A stretch of DNA of 64,000 bases from contig CALUTY010000003.1 in assembly GCA_944323825.1 (NCBI GenBank), positions 152,334 to 216,333 on the forward strand, given 5' to 3'. The stretch comes from an uncultured Bacteroidales bacterium. GTDB taxonomy: Bacteria > Bacteroidota > Bacteroidia > Bacteroidales > UBA932. Under the pieces are notes generated by a model. It saw only the letters and a list, made by a program, of their open reading frames with translations, searched no databases and was not told the DNA's origin. Shown in pieces: positions 28,871 through 36,459 of this stretch. The position numbers were made by a program, and so were the translations under genes. Each line of letters begins with the position of its first letter. Position 1 is the first letter of the stretch.

Positions 28871-28909
28871 AGAGAAAAATCTTCATGCTGAGGGTGAAGA
28901 TTTTTCTCT
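28871..28909. terminator. 15-bp perfect stem-loop, bidirectional terminator-like
   Basis: AGAGAAAAATCTTCA (28871-28885) pairs perfectly with 28895-28909 around a 9-nt loop, and T-rich sequence follows on the plus strand to 28913. It lies between the promoter-like array and the small gene at 28971, so it may stop plus-strand transcripts from the array. Confidence 0.5.
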
Positions 28910-28938
28910 TTTTGATCATCGCTTTGTTACAATATACA

Positions 28939-28946
28939 TAGATTTG
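28939..28946 (+). promoter_or_regulatory. -7 box upstream of the 131-residue gene
   Basis: TAGATTTG, an exact TAnnTTTG match 24 nt before the ATG at 28971. No TTTG stands at the right distance (the nearest, 28911-28914, is 24 nt away). Confidence 0.4.
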
Positions 28947-28970
28947 CCACCATAACTTAAAGCGGAAATT

Positions 28971-29366
28971 ATGGAATGGCAGATTACGATGCAGAGATTC
29001 GTCGACATCCTGACCGATTCGGGATTCAAGGCGGAGAAGGAGCCGTTCCTGCAGTTCTTCAGGGCCTGCGAAATCGCTATGTTTGACACTGACACGAAAC
29101 TATTATACGGAAAGGACATGATAACCGAACGCGACTACTACAACATCATCAACACCGCCAGAAAAACCGGCATCTCAGCCGGAATGGAGCGCGGCCTCCA
29201 GAAGGGACTTCAACAGGGTCTTCAGAGAGGGATGGAAAGCGGCTTGAAAAAAGGAAGGGAAGAAGAAAAAGTCAGCATTGCAAGGGCTATGAAAGCAAAG
29301 GGAATTTCAAGTCAGATGATTGCTGAACTGACGGGGATACCTGAAGATGAAATTGCAGACTTATAA
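28971..29366 (+). CDS. C-terminal part of an Rpn-family nuclease/transposase (probable remnant)
   Basis: 131 residues. The tail has G-L-Q-K-G-L-Q-Q-G-L-Q-R-G repeats, a Lys/Glu-rich helix and a final A-R-A-M-K-A-K-G...I-A-E-L-T-G-I-P-E-D-E-I segment. These match the C terminus of Rpn-type PD-(D/E)XK proteins (recombination-promoting nucleases, about 280-300 residues). The N-terminal nuclease half is missing: an in-frame TAA stands about 15 nt upstream of the ATG and no matching sequence lies before it. It is therefore either a 5'-truncated pseudogene or a free-standing C-terminal protein with its own -7 box. Confidence 0.6.
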   Translation: MEWQITMQRFVDILTDSGFKAEKEPFLQFFRACEIAMFDTDTKLLYGKDMITERDYYNIINTARKTGISAGMERGLQKGLQQGLQRGMESGLKKGREEEKVSIARAMKAKGISSQMIAELTGIPEDEIADL

Positions 29367-29435
29367 ACAGTCAGAGGCGTACTGAGTGACGGATAAGGAA
29401 TGCACTTCCCTCCTGTCATGCTTGGCTGGAGATGA

Positions 29436-29477
29436 AAAGCCTCCGTTCTGCGGATTTCGTTTCGCGGCGGAGGCTTT
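29436..29477 (+). terminator. Stem-loop after the Rpn-like gene
   Basis: AAAGCCTCCG (29436-29445) pairs perfectly with CGGAGGCTTT (29468-29477); inner bases can extend the fold. It lies 70 nt after the stop at 29366. The T tract is short, so termination strength is uncertain. Confidence 0.4.
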
Positions 29478-29571
29478 GGCTTTCCGGAGGGGGCATCGTC
29501 GGACGGAGTTCGGCTAGACTCGTGAGCCTCCAGCGACGACCTGAAAAAATCTGAGCCACTCCGGTCCCCCT

Positions 29572-29671
29572 TGCTGTCATTCCGACGGCAGGGCGAAACC
29601 AGGAATGGAGGTACCTGTGTAATTATCGGGCAACAGATTCCTGCGCCCGCCTTTCCCGGTCGGAATGACAG
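29572..29671. repeat. REP-like inverted repeat (GTCATTCCGAC ... GTCGGAATGAC)
   Basis: CTGTCATTCCGAC (29574-29586) is repeated as its exact reverse complement at 29659-29671, 72 nt apart. The first copy continues GGCAGGGCGAAACCAGGAATGG, like widespread intergenic repeats of gut bacteria. It fills most of the 420-bp gap between the Rpn-like gene and the MFS gene; nothing coding was seen there. Confidence 0.5.
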
Positions 29672-29695
29672 TTAAAGCGCCTTGGCTACGCCCGA

Positions 29696-29728
29696 TTTGT
29701 TCCGAAAATGAAATGTTTTGTACCTTTT
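29696..29728 (+). promoter_or_regulatory. Promoter candidate of the MFS exporter gene
   Basis: TTTG (29696-29699), 21 nt, then TACCTTTT (29721-29728), one mismatch from TAnnTTTG. The leader to the ATG at 29787 would be about 50 nt. Confidence 0.4.
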
Positions 29729-29786
29729 AAGAAATGGCGGGGAAGGGAGTTTTCAGATAATTTTGCGGCCGGAAAAAACGGAAAAG

Positions 29787-31004
29787 ATGAAACTGAGGAG
29801 AAGGAATTCAAAAATATTCATGCTTATATTCCTGGGGACGCTGAGCGCTTTCGGGCCATTTGTGATGGACATGTACCTGCCGACATTGCCTGAAATGACG
29901 GAATGTTTCGGCACATCGTCATCCATGGTCCAGCTCGGACTGACCACAAGCATGATCGGTCTTGCCGTCGGGCAGCTGATATTCGGGCCGTTGAGTGACC
30001 GTTACGGCAGACGCAGACCGCTGATTGCAGCGATGTCCCTCTTCCTGTTCTCCACGGTGGGGTGCATATTCGCCAAAGACATATCCCAGTTCATCGTGAT
30101 GAGATTTCTCCAGGGCTTCGCCGGATCGGGAGGGGTGGTGCTGTCCAGGTCCATCGCAACCGACAAATATTCGGCGGCAGAACTCGCCACCATGCTCGGA
30201 CTCATCGGTGCCGTCAACGGCATCGCGACCGTGGCTGCACCTGTGGCCGGAGGACTTGTTGCCGGAATTGCCGGGTGGGAAGGCATATTCTGGTGCCTTC
30301 TCCTGCTCGGTACAGGACTGCTTGCTGGCAGCATAAGGATGCATGAACCTCTTGCCGGAGCGAAAATGAAGAAGAACAGCCGCGAGGCATTCCTCGGCGG
30401 ATTCCGCGATGTCATGCACAACCGCAGATTCATGACATATGCCATCCAGTACGGGCTTGCCATGGCGATAGTCTTTGTGAATGTGGCTTCCGCCCCGTTC
30501 ATAATGCAGGAGCACTACGGCATATCCCAGATGATGTTCAGTCTCGTGTTCGGGGTAAATGCCATAGCGATGGCTGTCGCCACTGCCCTTGCCACAAGGC
30601 TCAAAAGCATGGAAAAGGCACTGCTGATATCAGGAGACGGGATGCTGGCAGTCAGCATCATGCTCTGCATTGCCCTTGTGACCGGATGCGGATTCTGGGT
30701 CTATGAAATCCTGCTTTTCTTCCTCCTTGCCATGTCCGGGATGGCCTTCACAGCATCCAATGCCCTTGCAATGGAAAACGGGCAGCAGAATGCGGGCATC
30801 GCCTCCGCCCTTCTCGGCACGGCAGGCTATATATTCGGCGGCATTGTCCCTCCTCTCGCCGGCCTTGGGGACATGAGGGTTTCCGCCGGAATCCTATTTC
30901 TTATTTTCTCCACCTTGTCCTGCGTCTGCTCAAGGATTGCCGTCACCGGAGGCAGTTTCAGGCATCTGACTGCATTCCTGCACGGCCGGAAGACGGCAGC
31001 CTGA
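29787..31004 (+). CDS. Bcr/CflA family multidrug MFS exporter
   Basis: 405 residues from the ATG at 29787 (the frame is open from 29718, but the added residues are not family-like). It has about 12 membrane segments. The N terminus has F-V-M-D-M-Y-L-P, the Bcr signature, and motif A GPLSDRYGRRRP (67-78). The family exports bicyclomycin, chloramphenicol or similar drugs by proton antiport. The substrate cannot be predicted. It is followed by two AraC regulators on the same strand, one of which may control it. Confidence 0.85.
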   Translation: MKLRRRNSKIFMLIFLGTLSAFGPFVMDMYLPTLPEMTECFGTSSSMVQLGLTTSMIGLAVGQLIFGPLSDRYGRRRPLIAAMSLFLFSTVGCIFAKDISQFIVMRFLQGFAGSGGVVLSRSIATDKYSAAELATMLGLIGAVNGIATVAAPVAGGLVAGIAGWEGIFWCLLLLGTGLLAGSIRMHEPLAGAKMKKNSREAFLGGFRDVMHNRRFMTYAIQYGLAMAIVFVNVASAPFIMQEHYGISQMMFSLVFGVNAIAMAVATALATRLKSMEKALLISGDGMLAVSIMLCIALVTGCGFWVYEILLFFLLAMSGMAFTASNALAMENGQQNAGIASALLGTAGYIFGGIVPPLAGLGDMRVSAGILFLIFSTLSCVCSRIAVTGGSFRHLTAFLHGRKTAA

Positions 31005-31070
31005 CCTCGGGAAAAGTAAGGGTGGTAGCATTCTCCGTAAAAATGGTAACGGAATGAGGGGACGATTTGC

Positions 31071-31078
31071 TAATTTTG
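31071..31078 (+). promoter_or_regulatory. -7 box of the first AraC gene
   Basis: TAATTTTG, an exact TAnnTTTG match 25 nt before the ATG at 31103, which supports that start over the earlier one at 31067. No TTTG is found at -33. Confidence 0.45.
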
Positions 31079-31102
31079 CAGCGTGGAAAATATTCATGCA
31101 GC

Positions 31103-32011
31103 ATGGAAGATATTGTTATTCTTGACAGCATTGACAGATATAACGGGCTGTACGGCATCGAGACCCTGCATCCGCTCGTGAGCGTCGTGGACCTCAACAA
31201 GGTGCAGCAGGCACCGGACAATGTGAAATTCAGGTACGGGCTTTATGCATTGTTCCTGAAGATGGAGAAAGGCTGTGAAATAAGGTACGGAAGGCAGATA
31301 TACGACTACCAGGAAGGCACGATAGTATGCTTTGCACCGGGACAGACAGCCACGGTCAAGATGAACACCGGCAGGCCGCAGACCAACGCATACGGGCTAC
31401 TCTTCCACCCCGACCTCATCAAGGGGACTTCCCTCGGCCGCAACATCAGGAAATACAGCTTCTTTTCATACGAGGCAAACGAGGCCCTGCATGTGTCGGA
31501 AGACGAGAAGAAGATCTTCCTCGACATCCTCAACATAATAAGGACGGAACTCGGACACAGCGTGGACAAGCACAGCAGAAGCCTGATCTCCATGCACATA
31601 GAAGCACTGCTGGAATACTGCATGAGATTCTATGACAGACAGTTCATCACAAGGGAAAAGGTCTGCCGCGATGCAATATCCCGATTCGAGACCCTTCTTG
31701 ACGAATATTTCGACGGAAACCATGCCGAGGAAGCCGGGCTGCCTACCGTGAGATATTTCGCGGACAAGCTGTGCCTTTCACCGAACTATTTCGGGGACAT
31801 GGTCAAGAAGGAAACCGGACTGACCCCGCAGGAGCACATCCAGAACAAGATCATAGACCTTGCCAAGGAACGCATCCTCGACTCGGACGAGACGGTGAGC
31901 AGCATCGCCTACAGCCTCGGCTTCCAATATCCGCAGCACCTGTGCCGGCTCTTCAAGAAACGCGTAGGATGCACTCCTAACGGATACAGGTCAGAAATCT
32001 CAGGCAACTGA
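31103..32011 (+). CDS. AraC family transcriptional regulator (first of a tandem pair)
   Basis: 302 residues. A cupin-type N-terminal domain (F-R-Y-G-L-Y-A-L-F-L-K and later Y-S-F-F-S-Y-E) is followed by a C-terminal AraC DNA-binding domain (A-D-K-L-C-L-S-P-N-Y-F-G-D-M-V-K-K-E-T-G, and F-Q-Y-P-Q-H-L-C-R-L-F-K-K). This type is common in Bacteroides next to aldo/keto reductases and exporters. The start at 31103 is chosen from the promoter position and family alignment. It shares the segment R-F-Y-D/E-R-Q-F-I-T-R-E with the next gene, so the two are paralogs. Confidence 0.85.
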   Translation: MEDIVILDSIDRYNGLYGIETLHPLVSVVDLNKVQQAPDNVKFRYGLYALFLKMEKGCEIRYGRQIYDYQEGTIVCFAPGQTATVKMNTGRPQTNAYGLLFHPDLIKGTSLGRNIRKYSFFSYEANEALHVSEDEKKIFLDILNIIRTELGHSVDKHSRSLISMHIEALLEYCMRFYDRQFITREKVCRDAISRFETLLDEYFDGNHAEEAGLPTVRYFADKLCLSPNYFGDMVKKETGLTPQEHIQNKIIDLAKERILDSDETVSSIAYSLGFQYPQHLCRLFKKRVGCTPNGYRSEISGN

Positions 32012-32054
32012 CGGAAGGCGGCATCCATCCGTACAGACAGTTCCGTAAAGGCTT

Positions 32055-32960
32055 ATGGACATCACGGAAGACATACTCGACATAAAGACCGTCAATGACT
32101 GCAACCGGTGCTTCGGAGGCAGGATATTGCATCCCCAGGCGGCAATCATCAACCTTGAGAACCCTTCACTTGAGGAAAGTTCTGTCAAGTTTGAATTTTA
32201 TGCCATCATGCTCATAGAGGATGATGTCTGCAACTGCCGCTGCTGCGGAAGAAGATACTATGACTTCTCCAATGCCACCATGGTCTTCCTGAAGCCGGGA
32301 GAAATCTTCAGGATGGACGCGGACAACACCCTTCCGAAAAAGGGACTGCTGCTGGCATTCCATCCTGACCTTCTGTCAAGGACGGCACTTGACAGGCACA
32401 TCGGCGACTATACATTCTTTTCATACCGCAAGGAAGAGGCGCTGCACCTGTCCATGAAGGAAAAGGACATCGTGTCCAAATATTTCGGAGACATTGACGA
32501 AGAGCTCCATCATGACATAGACTCCCACAGCCGCACACTGGTATCCAGGCTCATAGAACTGCTGCTGGACTATTGCACCAGATTCTATGAAAGGCAGTTC
32601 ATCACAAGGGAGGACAAGAACAGGAGCATCATGGACAAGATTGACGGCATCATCGGGAACTGCATTTCCTCAGGACAGCTCGGGCTCGAAGGCTTCCCTC
32701 CGGAAGAACTGTGTGCGGAAGCGGTCAACCTTTCAAGCGCATACTTCAACGACCTGCTCAGGTTCGAAACGGGAAAAGACTACAATGAATACTGCAGGCT
32801 GAAACAATTCGAGGCCGCCAAGAAAATGCTTGTAGAGACCTCCCTTTCCCCATCGGAAATAGCATCCAGGCTCGGCTACGGCAGTGTCCGACAGTTTTCC
32901 TTCATATTCAGGAAACTCTCAGGCCGCCTGCCGTCAGAATACAGGTTCTGCTGCAGCTGA
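32055..32960 (+). CDS. AraC family transcriptional regulator with cysteine cluster (second of the pair)
   Basis: 301 residues, a paralog of the preceding gene, 43 nt downstream and with no promoter seen between. The C-terminal domain keeps two HTH units but is more divergent (A-V-N-L-S-S-A-Y-F-N-D-L-L). The sensor domain has Cys59, Cys61, Cys63 and Cys64 in one short loop and Cys16 and Cys19 near the N terminus; the paralog has a single cysteine in the matching loop. This could bind a metal or sense redox state, which is inference only. Confidence 0.8.
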   Translation: MDITEDILDIKTVNDCNRCFGGRILHPQAAIINLENPSLEESSVKFEFYAIMLIEDDVCNCRCCGRRYYDFSNATMVFLKPGEIFRMDADNTLPKKGLLLAFHPDLLSRTALDRHIGDYTFFSYRKEEALHLSMKEKDIVSKYFGDIDEELHHDIDSHSRTLVSRLIELLLDYCTRFYERQFITREDKNRSIMDKIDGIIGNCISSGQLGLEGFPPEELCAEAVNLSSAYFNDLLRFETGKDYNEYCRLKQFEAAKKMLVETSLSPSEIASRLGYGSVRQFSFIFRKLSGRLPSEYRFCCS

Positions 32961-32962
32961 AT

Positions 32963-33268
32963 CTACGAAAGTCCGGCCCTGTATTCAAGAGGAGAACAGC
33001 CGGCAATCTTCTTGAACATCCTGCTGAGATGGTGAGGGTATTGGAAACCGACCTCATATGCTATTTCGCTCACGGTCTTGTCGGTGCCCATGAGAAGATC
33101 CTTCACGCGTCCGATTACGGCAAGGTGAATATATTCTATAGCCGACTTGCCAGTCTCCTTTTTCACCAGGTCGCCGAAATAATTCGCTCGGGCAGGGCTG
33201 ATGAAATTTGGTATATCATTCAGTAAAATGTGTATGGTCAGGCTCGACAGCCGCAAGTAACTTTGCAT
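32963..33268 (-). pseudogene. Truncated AraC-type regulator (DNA-binding half only)
   Basis: About 101 residues. Residues about 30-100 match the second half of the AraC domain (A-N-Y-F-G-D-L-V-K-K-E-T-G ... F-Q-Y-P-H-H-L-S-R-M-F-K-K). The cupin sensor domain and first HTH helices are missing, and the first 30 residues match nothing. It lies convergent with the tandem AraC pair and divergent from an aldo/keto reductase. The loss may come from recombination with its neighbours. Confidence 0.65.
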
Positions 33269-33441
33269 CAAAGGAAAAACACTTCAAACGATGAAAAGGA
33301 TACTTATGATCATGCAAAGAAAGGCTTATATTCCAAACTGTCAAATTTTATTTCAGAAAATTCCGGAAGCAGCCATGTATTTTCCGAAAAAAGTGAAAAT
33401 ATTCACGAAAAATAGGCAATACAGAGCACGATAAGACCTGA

Positions 33442-33449
33442 TATCTTTG
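33442..33449 (+). promoter_or_regulatory. -7 box of the aldo/keto reductase gene
   Basis: TATCTTTG, an exact TAnnTTTG match 26 nt before the ATG at 33476. No TTTG at -33, which may mean activator dependence. The rest of the gap 33269-33475 is AT-rich with no gene seen. Confidence 0.5.
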
Positions 33450-33475
33450 CAGATGTAATTTAATTTTACAGAGCT

Positions 33476-34318
33476 ATGGAAACAGTAAAATTGTCAAACG
33501 GTGTCGAGATGCCGATTTTGGGTTACGGTGTGTACCAGGTATCCCCTGCAGAATGCGAAAGATGCGTTTCAGATGCCCTGAGCGTAGGCTACAGGATGAT
33601 CGACACGGCACAGGCATACGCCAATGAGGAAGGCGTGGGAAATGCGATAAGGAAGAGCGGTATACCGCGCAAGGACATCTTCGTGGTGACCAAGGTGTGG
33701 ATTTCAAATTCCGGATATGAGAGGGCGAAGGCATCCATAGCGGAATCCCTCCGCAAGCTTCAGACAGACTATATCGACCTTCTGCTTATCCACCAGCCGT
33801 TCGGTGACTACTACGGGACATGGAGGGCCATGGAAGAGGCCTACCGTTCAGGCGAGCTCCGTGCCATAGGTGTCTCCAACTTCTACCCTGACCGCCTCAT
33901 CGACCTCGCCGAGTTCAATGAGATCAAGCCTATGGTCAACCAGGTGGAGACCCATGTGTTCAACCAGCAGCGCAGGCCGCAGGAAATCATGAAGCAATAC
34001 GGCACGCAGATTATGTCATGGGGACCGTTCGCCGAAGGCAGGAACAATTTCTTCACCAATCCTGTACTGGAGTCCGTCGGCAGGAAGTACGGCAAGTCAA
34101 CGGCACAGACCGCCCTCCGCTTCCTCATCCAGCGTGGTGTCGTGGTGATTCCGAAGAGCACCCACAAGGAGCGCATGATCCAGAACCTCGATGTATTCGA
34201 CTTCAGCCTGTCTGCAGAAGACATGGAGGAGATAGGGAAACTCGACAATGCCGAAAGCCTTTTCTTCTCCCATTATGACCCGGATACGGTGCAGTGGCTG
34301 GCAAGGCTCGGAAAATAA
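33476..34318 (+). CDS. Aldo/keto reductase, diketogluconate reductase-like
   Basis: 280 residues, a single TIM barrel. The catalytic tetrad is visible: Asp43 (MIDTAQAY), Tyr48, Lys73 (VVTKVW) and His106 (LLLIHQP). The C-terminal part has the NADPH-binding [10 protein letters not shown] motif. It reduces aldehydes or ketones with NADPH in the cytoplasm; the natural substrate is unknown. The AraC regulators next to it are plausible controllers. Confidence 0.9.
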   Translation: METVKLSNGVEMPILGYGVYQVSPAECERCVSDALSVGYRMIDTAQAYANEEGVGNAIRKSGIPRKDIFVVTKVWISNSGYERAKASIAESLRKLQTDYIDLLLIHQPFGDYYGTWRAMEEAYRSGELRAIGVSNFYPDRLIDLAEFNEIKPMVNQVETHVFNQQRRPQEIMKQYGTQIMSWGPFAEGRNNFFTNPVLESVGRKYGKSTAQTALRFLIQRGVVVIPKSTHKERMIQNLDVFDFSLSAEDMEEIGKLDNAESLFFSHYDPDTVQWLARLGK

Positions 34319-34330
34319 ATAACATGAGTT

Positions 34331-34598
34331 CGATGAAATTTAATTTGAATTTCATCGGACAACCGCTTCAGGAGCAGGATGTAATCCTGCGACAGTCCTC
34401 CCGGAGAGGGTCGTGAGCGGTTTATGAGAATGTCCGGTGGACATTCGAAAGCGAGCAGCAAAGGTGGGTGACGCCCCTTAATAAGGGGCTGTCGCGAAGC
34501 GACTGGGGATTAAGACAACGGATTTCGAAGAAATCCTTAACGACGGTTCGACGAATTCTCTGGGAGCGAGCATTATAAATTCGTCGAACTGTCGTTAA
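34331..34598. other. Array of eight consecutive hairpins in the gap after the aldo/keto reductase
   Basis: The stems, all perfect unless stated: 34331-34340 with 34348-34357; 34374-34380 with 34384-34390 (loop GTA); 34397-34400 with 34406-34409; 34428-34435 with 34439-34446 (loop GGT); 34473-34479 with 34483-34489 (loop AAT); 34491-34495 with 34499-34503 (loop GAA); 34520-34526 with 34530-34536 (loop GAA); 34537-34557 with 34578-34598 (21 bp, one G-T position). Most loops are three bases. No ORF spans the region. It could be a structured RNA, a REP-like mosaic or a mobile-element end; it matches no RNA family I know. Confidence 0.6.
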
Positions 34599-34658
34599 AT
34601 AAGTGGAAAGTGAATGAATTTCTGTAATTCTGGTAACATCCATAAATGCAGAATGCAT

Positions 34659-34666
34659 TATCTTTG
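34659..34666 (+). promoter_or_regulatory. -7 box upstream of the NapH/NapG-like gene
   Basis: TATCTTTG, an exact TAnnTTTG match. The expected transcript start is near 34672, exactly where a hairpin begins, leaving a leader of about 115 nt to the ATG at 34788. No TTTG at -33. Confidence 0.5.
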
Positions 34667-34670
34667 CGAA

Positions 34671-34714
34671 CGGTGTGTCATTACAGGCAATCATGGCCTT
34701 ATGATGGCACACCG
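34671..34714 (+). promoter_or_regulatory. 5'-end leader hairpin
   Basis: CGGTGTGTCAT (34671-34681) pairs with ATGGCACACCG (34704-34714), 11 positions with one G-T wobble, and the loop can fold further. It would form the very 5' end of the mRNA from the promoter just upstream. Such end hairpins can protect mRNA or regulate it. Confidence 0.45.
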
Positions 34715-34787
34715 TCCTGCGGTTAATCTCAAATAACATTTGAAAAGACCCGTACTTGCATGTATTCAGGATCTAAACTGCTGAAAA

Positions 34788-36359
34788 ATGTTGAAGAAAA
34801 TCAGACTGACCCTTGCCGTCATCTTCTTTGCGGCCATCACGCTGCTGTTCCTCGACTTTACCGGGACAATCCACGCATGGTTCGGATGGATGGCGAAAAT
34901 CCAGTTCCTTCCGGCCGTACTGGCCCTCAATTTCGGTGTCATAATTTTCCTTGTGGCCCTTACCCTTATTTTCGGAAGGGTGTATTGCTCGGTGATCTGC
35001 CCTATGGGAGTATTCCAGGATGCAGTGTTGTGGATCAACGGGCGCAGGAGCAAGAAAAGCCGGATGAGATTCTCATGGTCACCTGCCAAAGACTGGCTGC
35101 GGTACGGGATATTTGCCCTGTTCATCATAGCTCTCGTCGCCGGGGCAGGATCGTTCGTGGCACTATTGGCACCATACAGCTCATGGGGAAGGATTGTTTC
35201 AAATCTCTTCGCCCCCGTATGGCAGTGGGGGAACAATCTCCTTGCATATTTCTCCGAAAGGGTTGACAGTTATGCATTCTATTCCACTGATGTATGGCTC
35301 AAAAGCCTGCCTGTATTCATAATCGCAGTCGTTACATTCATCACTATATTCATCCTTGCATGGAGAAACGGCAGGACATGGTGCAACACCGTCTGCCCGG
35401 TGGGCACTGTGCTCGGCTTCCTTTCAAGGTTTTCCATTTTCCAGGTGAGGATAGACAAGGAAAAATGCAGGGAATGCAGCCTGTGCACCAGACAGTGCAA
35501 GGCATCCTGCATTGACTACAAGAACCACAGCATAGACCACAGCCGCTGCGTGGCCTGCTTCGACTGCTTAGATACCTGTAAACACGGGGCCATCAGCTAC
35601 AGCAGCAGATTCGGCAAACACACAGCCAAGCCTGTTCCGGCTGCCGAGAAGGAAACATCATCAAACATCGGACAGACACAGACAAGCACGGCATCTTCGG
35701 GAAAGACAGTTTCTTCAGCAGCCCGTCCTGACGCATCCCGCCGCAATTTTCTTGCAGTGACAGCCATGCTCGCCACTTCTGCTGCAGTCAAGGCCCAGGA
35801 GAAGAAAGTGGACGGAGGACTCGCTGTCATCGAGGACAAGAAGATTCCGGAAAGGGCAACACGGATTGTTCCGGCAGGTTCCATTGGCCTGCGCAATTTC
35901 CATCAGCACTGCACCGGCTGCCAGCTCTGCGTGTCAGTCTGCCCCAACCAGGTACTCAGGCCATCTACAGGCATCCTGACTCTCATGCAGCCTGAAATGT
36001 CCTACGAAAGGGGCTACTGCCGCCCTGAATGTACAAAATGTTCGGAAGTGTGCCCTGCCGGCGCCATCCGTCCGATAACCGTCGAAGAAAAATCCTCCAT
36101 CCAGATAGGACATGCCGTATGGGTTAAGGAAAACTGCGTTCCTCTGACTGACGGGGTGGAATGCGGCAATTGCGCCAGACATTGCCCTGCAGGGGCCATT
36201 CTGATGGTGAATTCAGATCCTGCCGACCCGGCATCAGTCAAAATACCTGTCGTGAACACGGAAAGATGCATCGGCTGCGGAGCCTGCGAAAACCTCTGCC
36301 CCGCCCGTCCGTTCAGTGCAATATATGTGGAAGGGCATGAAATGCACAGTGAAATCTGA
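34788..36359 (+). CDS. Membrane-bound polyferredoxin, NapH-NapG-like fusion with internal Tat-type motif
   Basis: 523 residues. Residues 1-215 hold about four membrane helices and two C-x-x-x-C-P motifs (YCSVICP, 66-72; WCNTVCP, 198-204), the NapH/MauN quinol-dehydrogenase pattern. A ferredoxin-like domain follows (Cys227-264). Then comes a Tat-type stretch, ASRRNFLAVTAMLATSAAV (316-334), in the middle of the chain, and a second ferredoxin domain with about four cysteine groups (about 365-520), like NapG. The likely layout is cytoplasmic clusters, a membrane crossing, then periplasmic clusters, moving electrons from menaquinol or ferredoxin outward. The downstream exported reductases are possible acceptors. 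The direction of electron flow is unknown. Confidence 0.8.
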   Translation: MLKKIRLTLAVIFFAAITLLFLDFTGTIHAWFGWMAKIQFLPAVLALNFGVIIFLVALTLIFGRVYCSVICPMGVFQDAVLWINGRRSKKSRMRFSWSPAKDWLRYGIFALFIIALVAGAGSFVALLAPYSSWGRIVSNLFAPVWQWGNNLLAYFSERVDSYAFYSTDVWLKSLPVFIIAVVTFITIFILAWRNGRTWCNTVCPVGTVLGFLSRFSIFQVRIDKEKCRECSLCTRQCKASCIDYKNHSIDHSRCVACFDCLDTCKHGAISYSSRFGKHTAKPVPAAEKETSSNIGQTQTSTASSGKTVSSAARPDASRRNFLAVTAMLATSAAVKAQEKKVDGGLAVIEDKKIPERATRIVPAGSIGLRNFHQHCTGCQLCVSVCPNQVLRPSTGILTLMQPEMSYERGYCRPECTKCSEVCPAGAIRPITVEEKSSIQIGHAVWVKENCVPLTDGVECGNCARHCPAGAILMVNSDPADPASVKIPVVNTERCIGCGACENLCPARPFSAIYVEGHEMHSEI

Positions 36360-36428
36360 CAGGACCGGCACGATATCACATACTTCAAAACATACTCCAC
36401 ACAAGATACCAAATGATTATCGGAAGGA

Positions 36429-36436
36429 TAATTTTG
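36429..36436 (+). promoter_or_regulatory. -7 box of the Tat aldo/keto reductase gene
   Basis: TAATTTTG, an exact TAnnTTTG match 24 nt before the chosen ATG at 36460. It supports that start rather than upstream in-frame ATGs that overlap the previous gene. Confidence 0.5.
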
Positions 36437-36459
36437 AGGACAAGTTAAAATTTCAGGAC

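Noticed and set aside
34537..34598. tRNA gene, because of a GGTTCGA sequence
   Set aside because: No acceptor, D or anticodon arms can be drawn; the bases belong to a 21-bp hairpin.
34331..34598. RNase P RNA, tmRNA or group II intron domain
   Set aside because: Conserved core sequences of these RNAs were looked for and not seen; the hairpins are simple and serial.
36316..36459. Longer N terminus for the Tat aldo/keto reductase
   Set aside because: It overlaps the previous gene, hides the twin-arginine signal and lies upstream of the exact -7 box at 36429.
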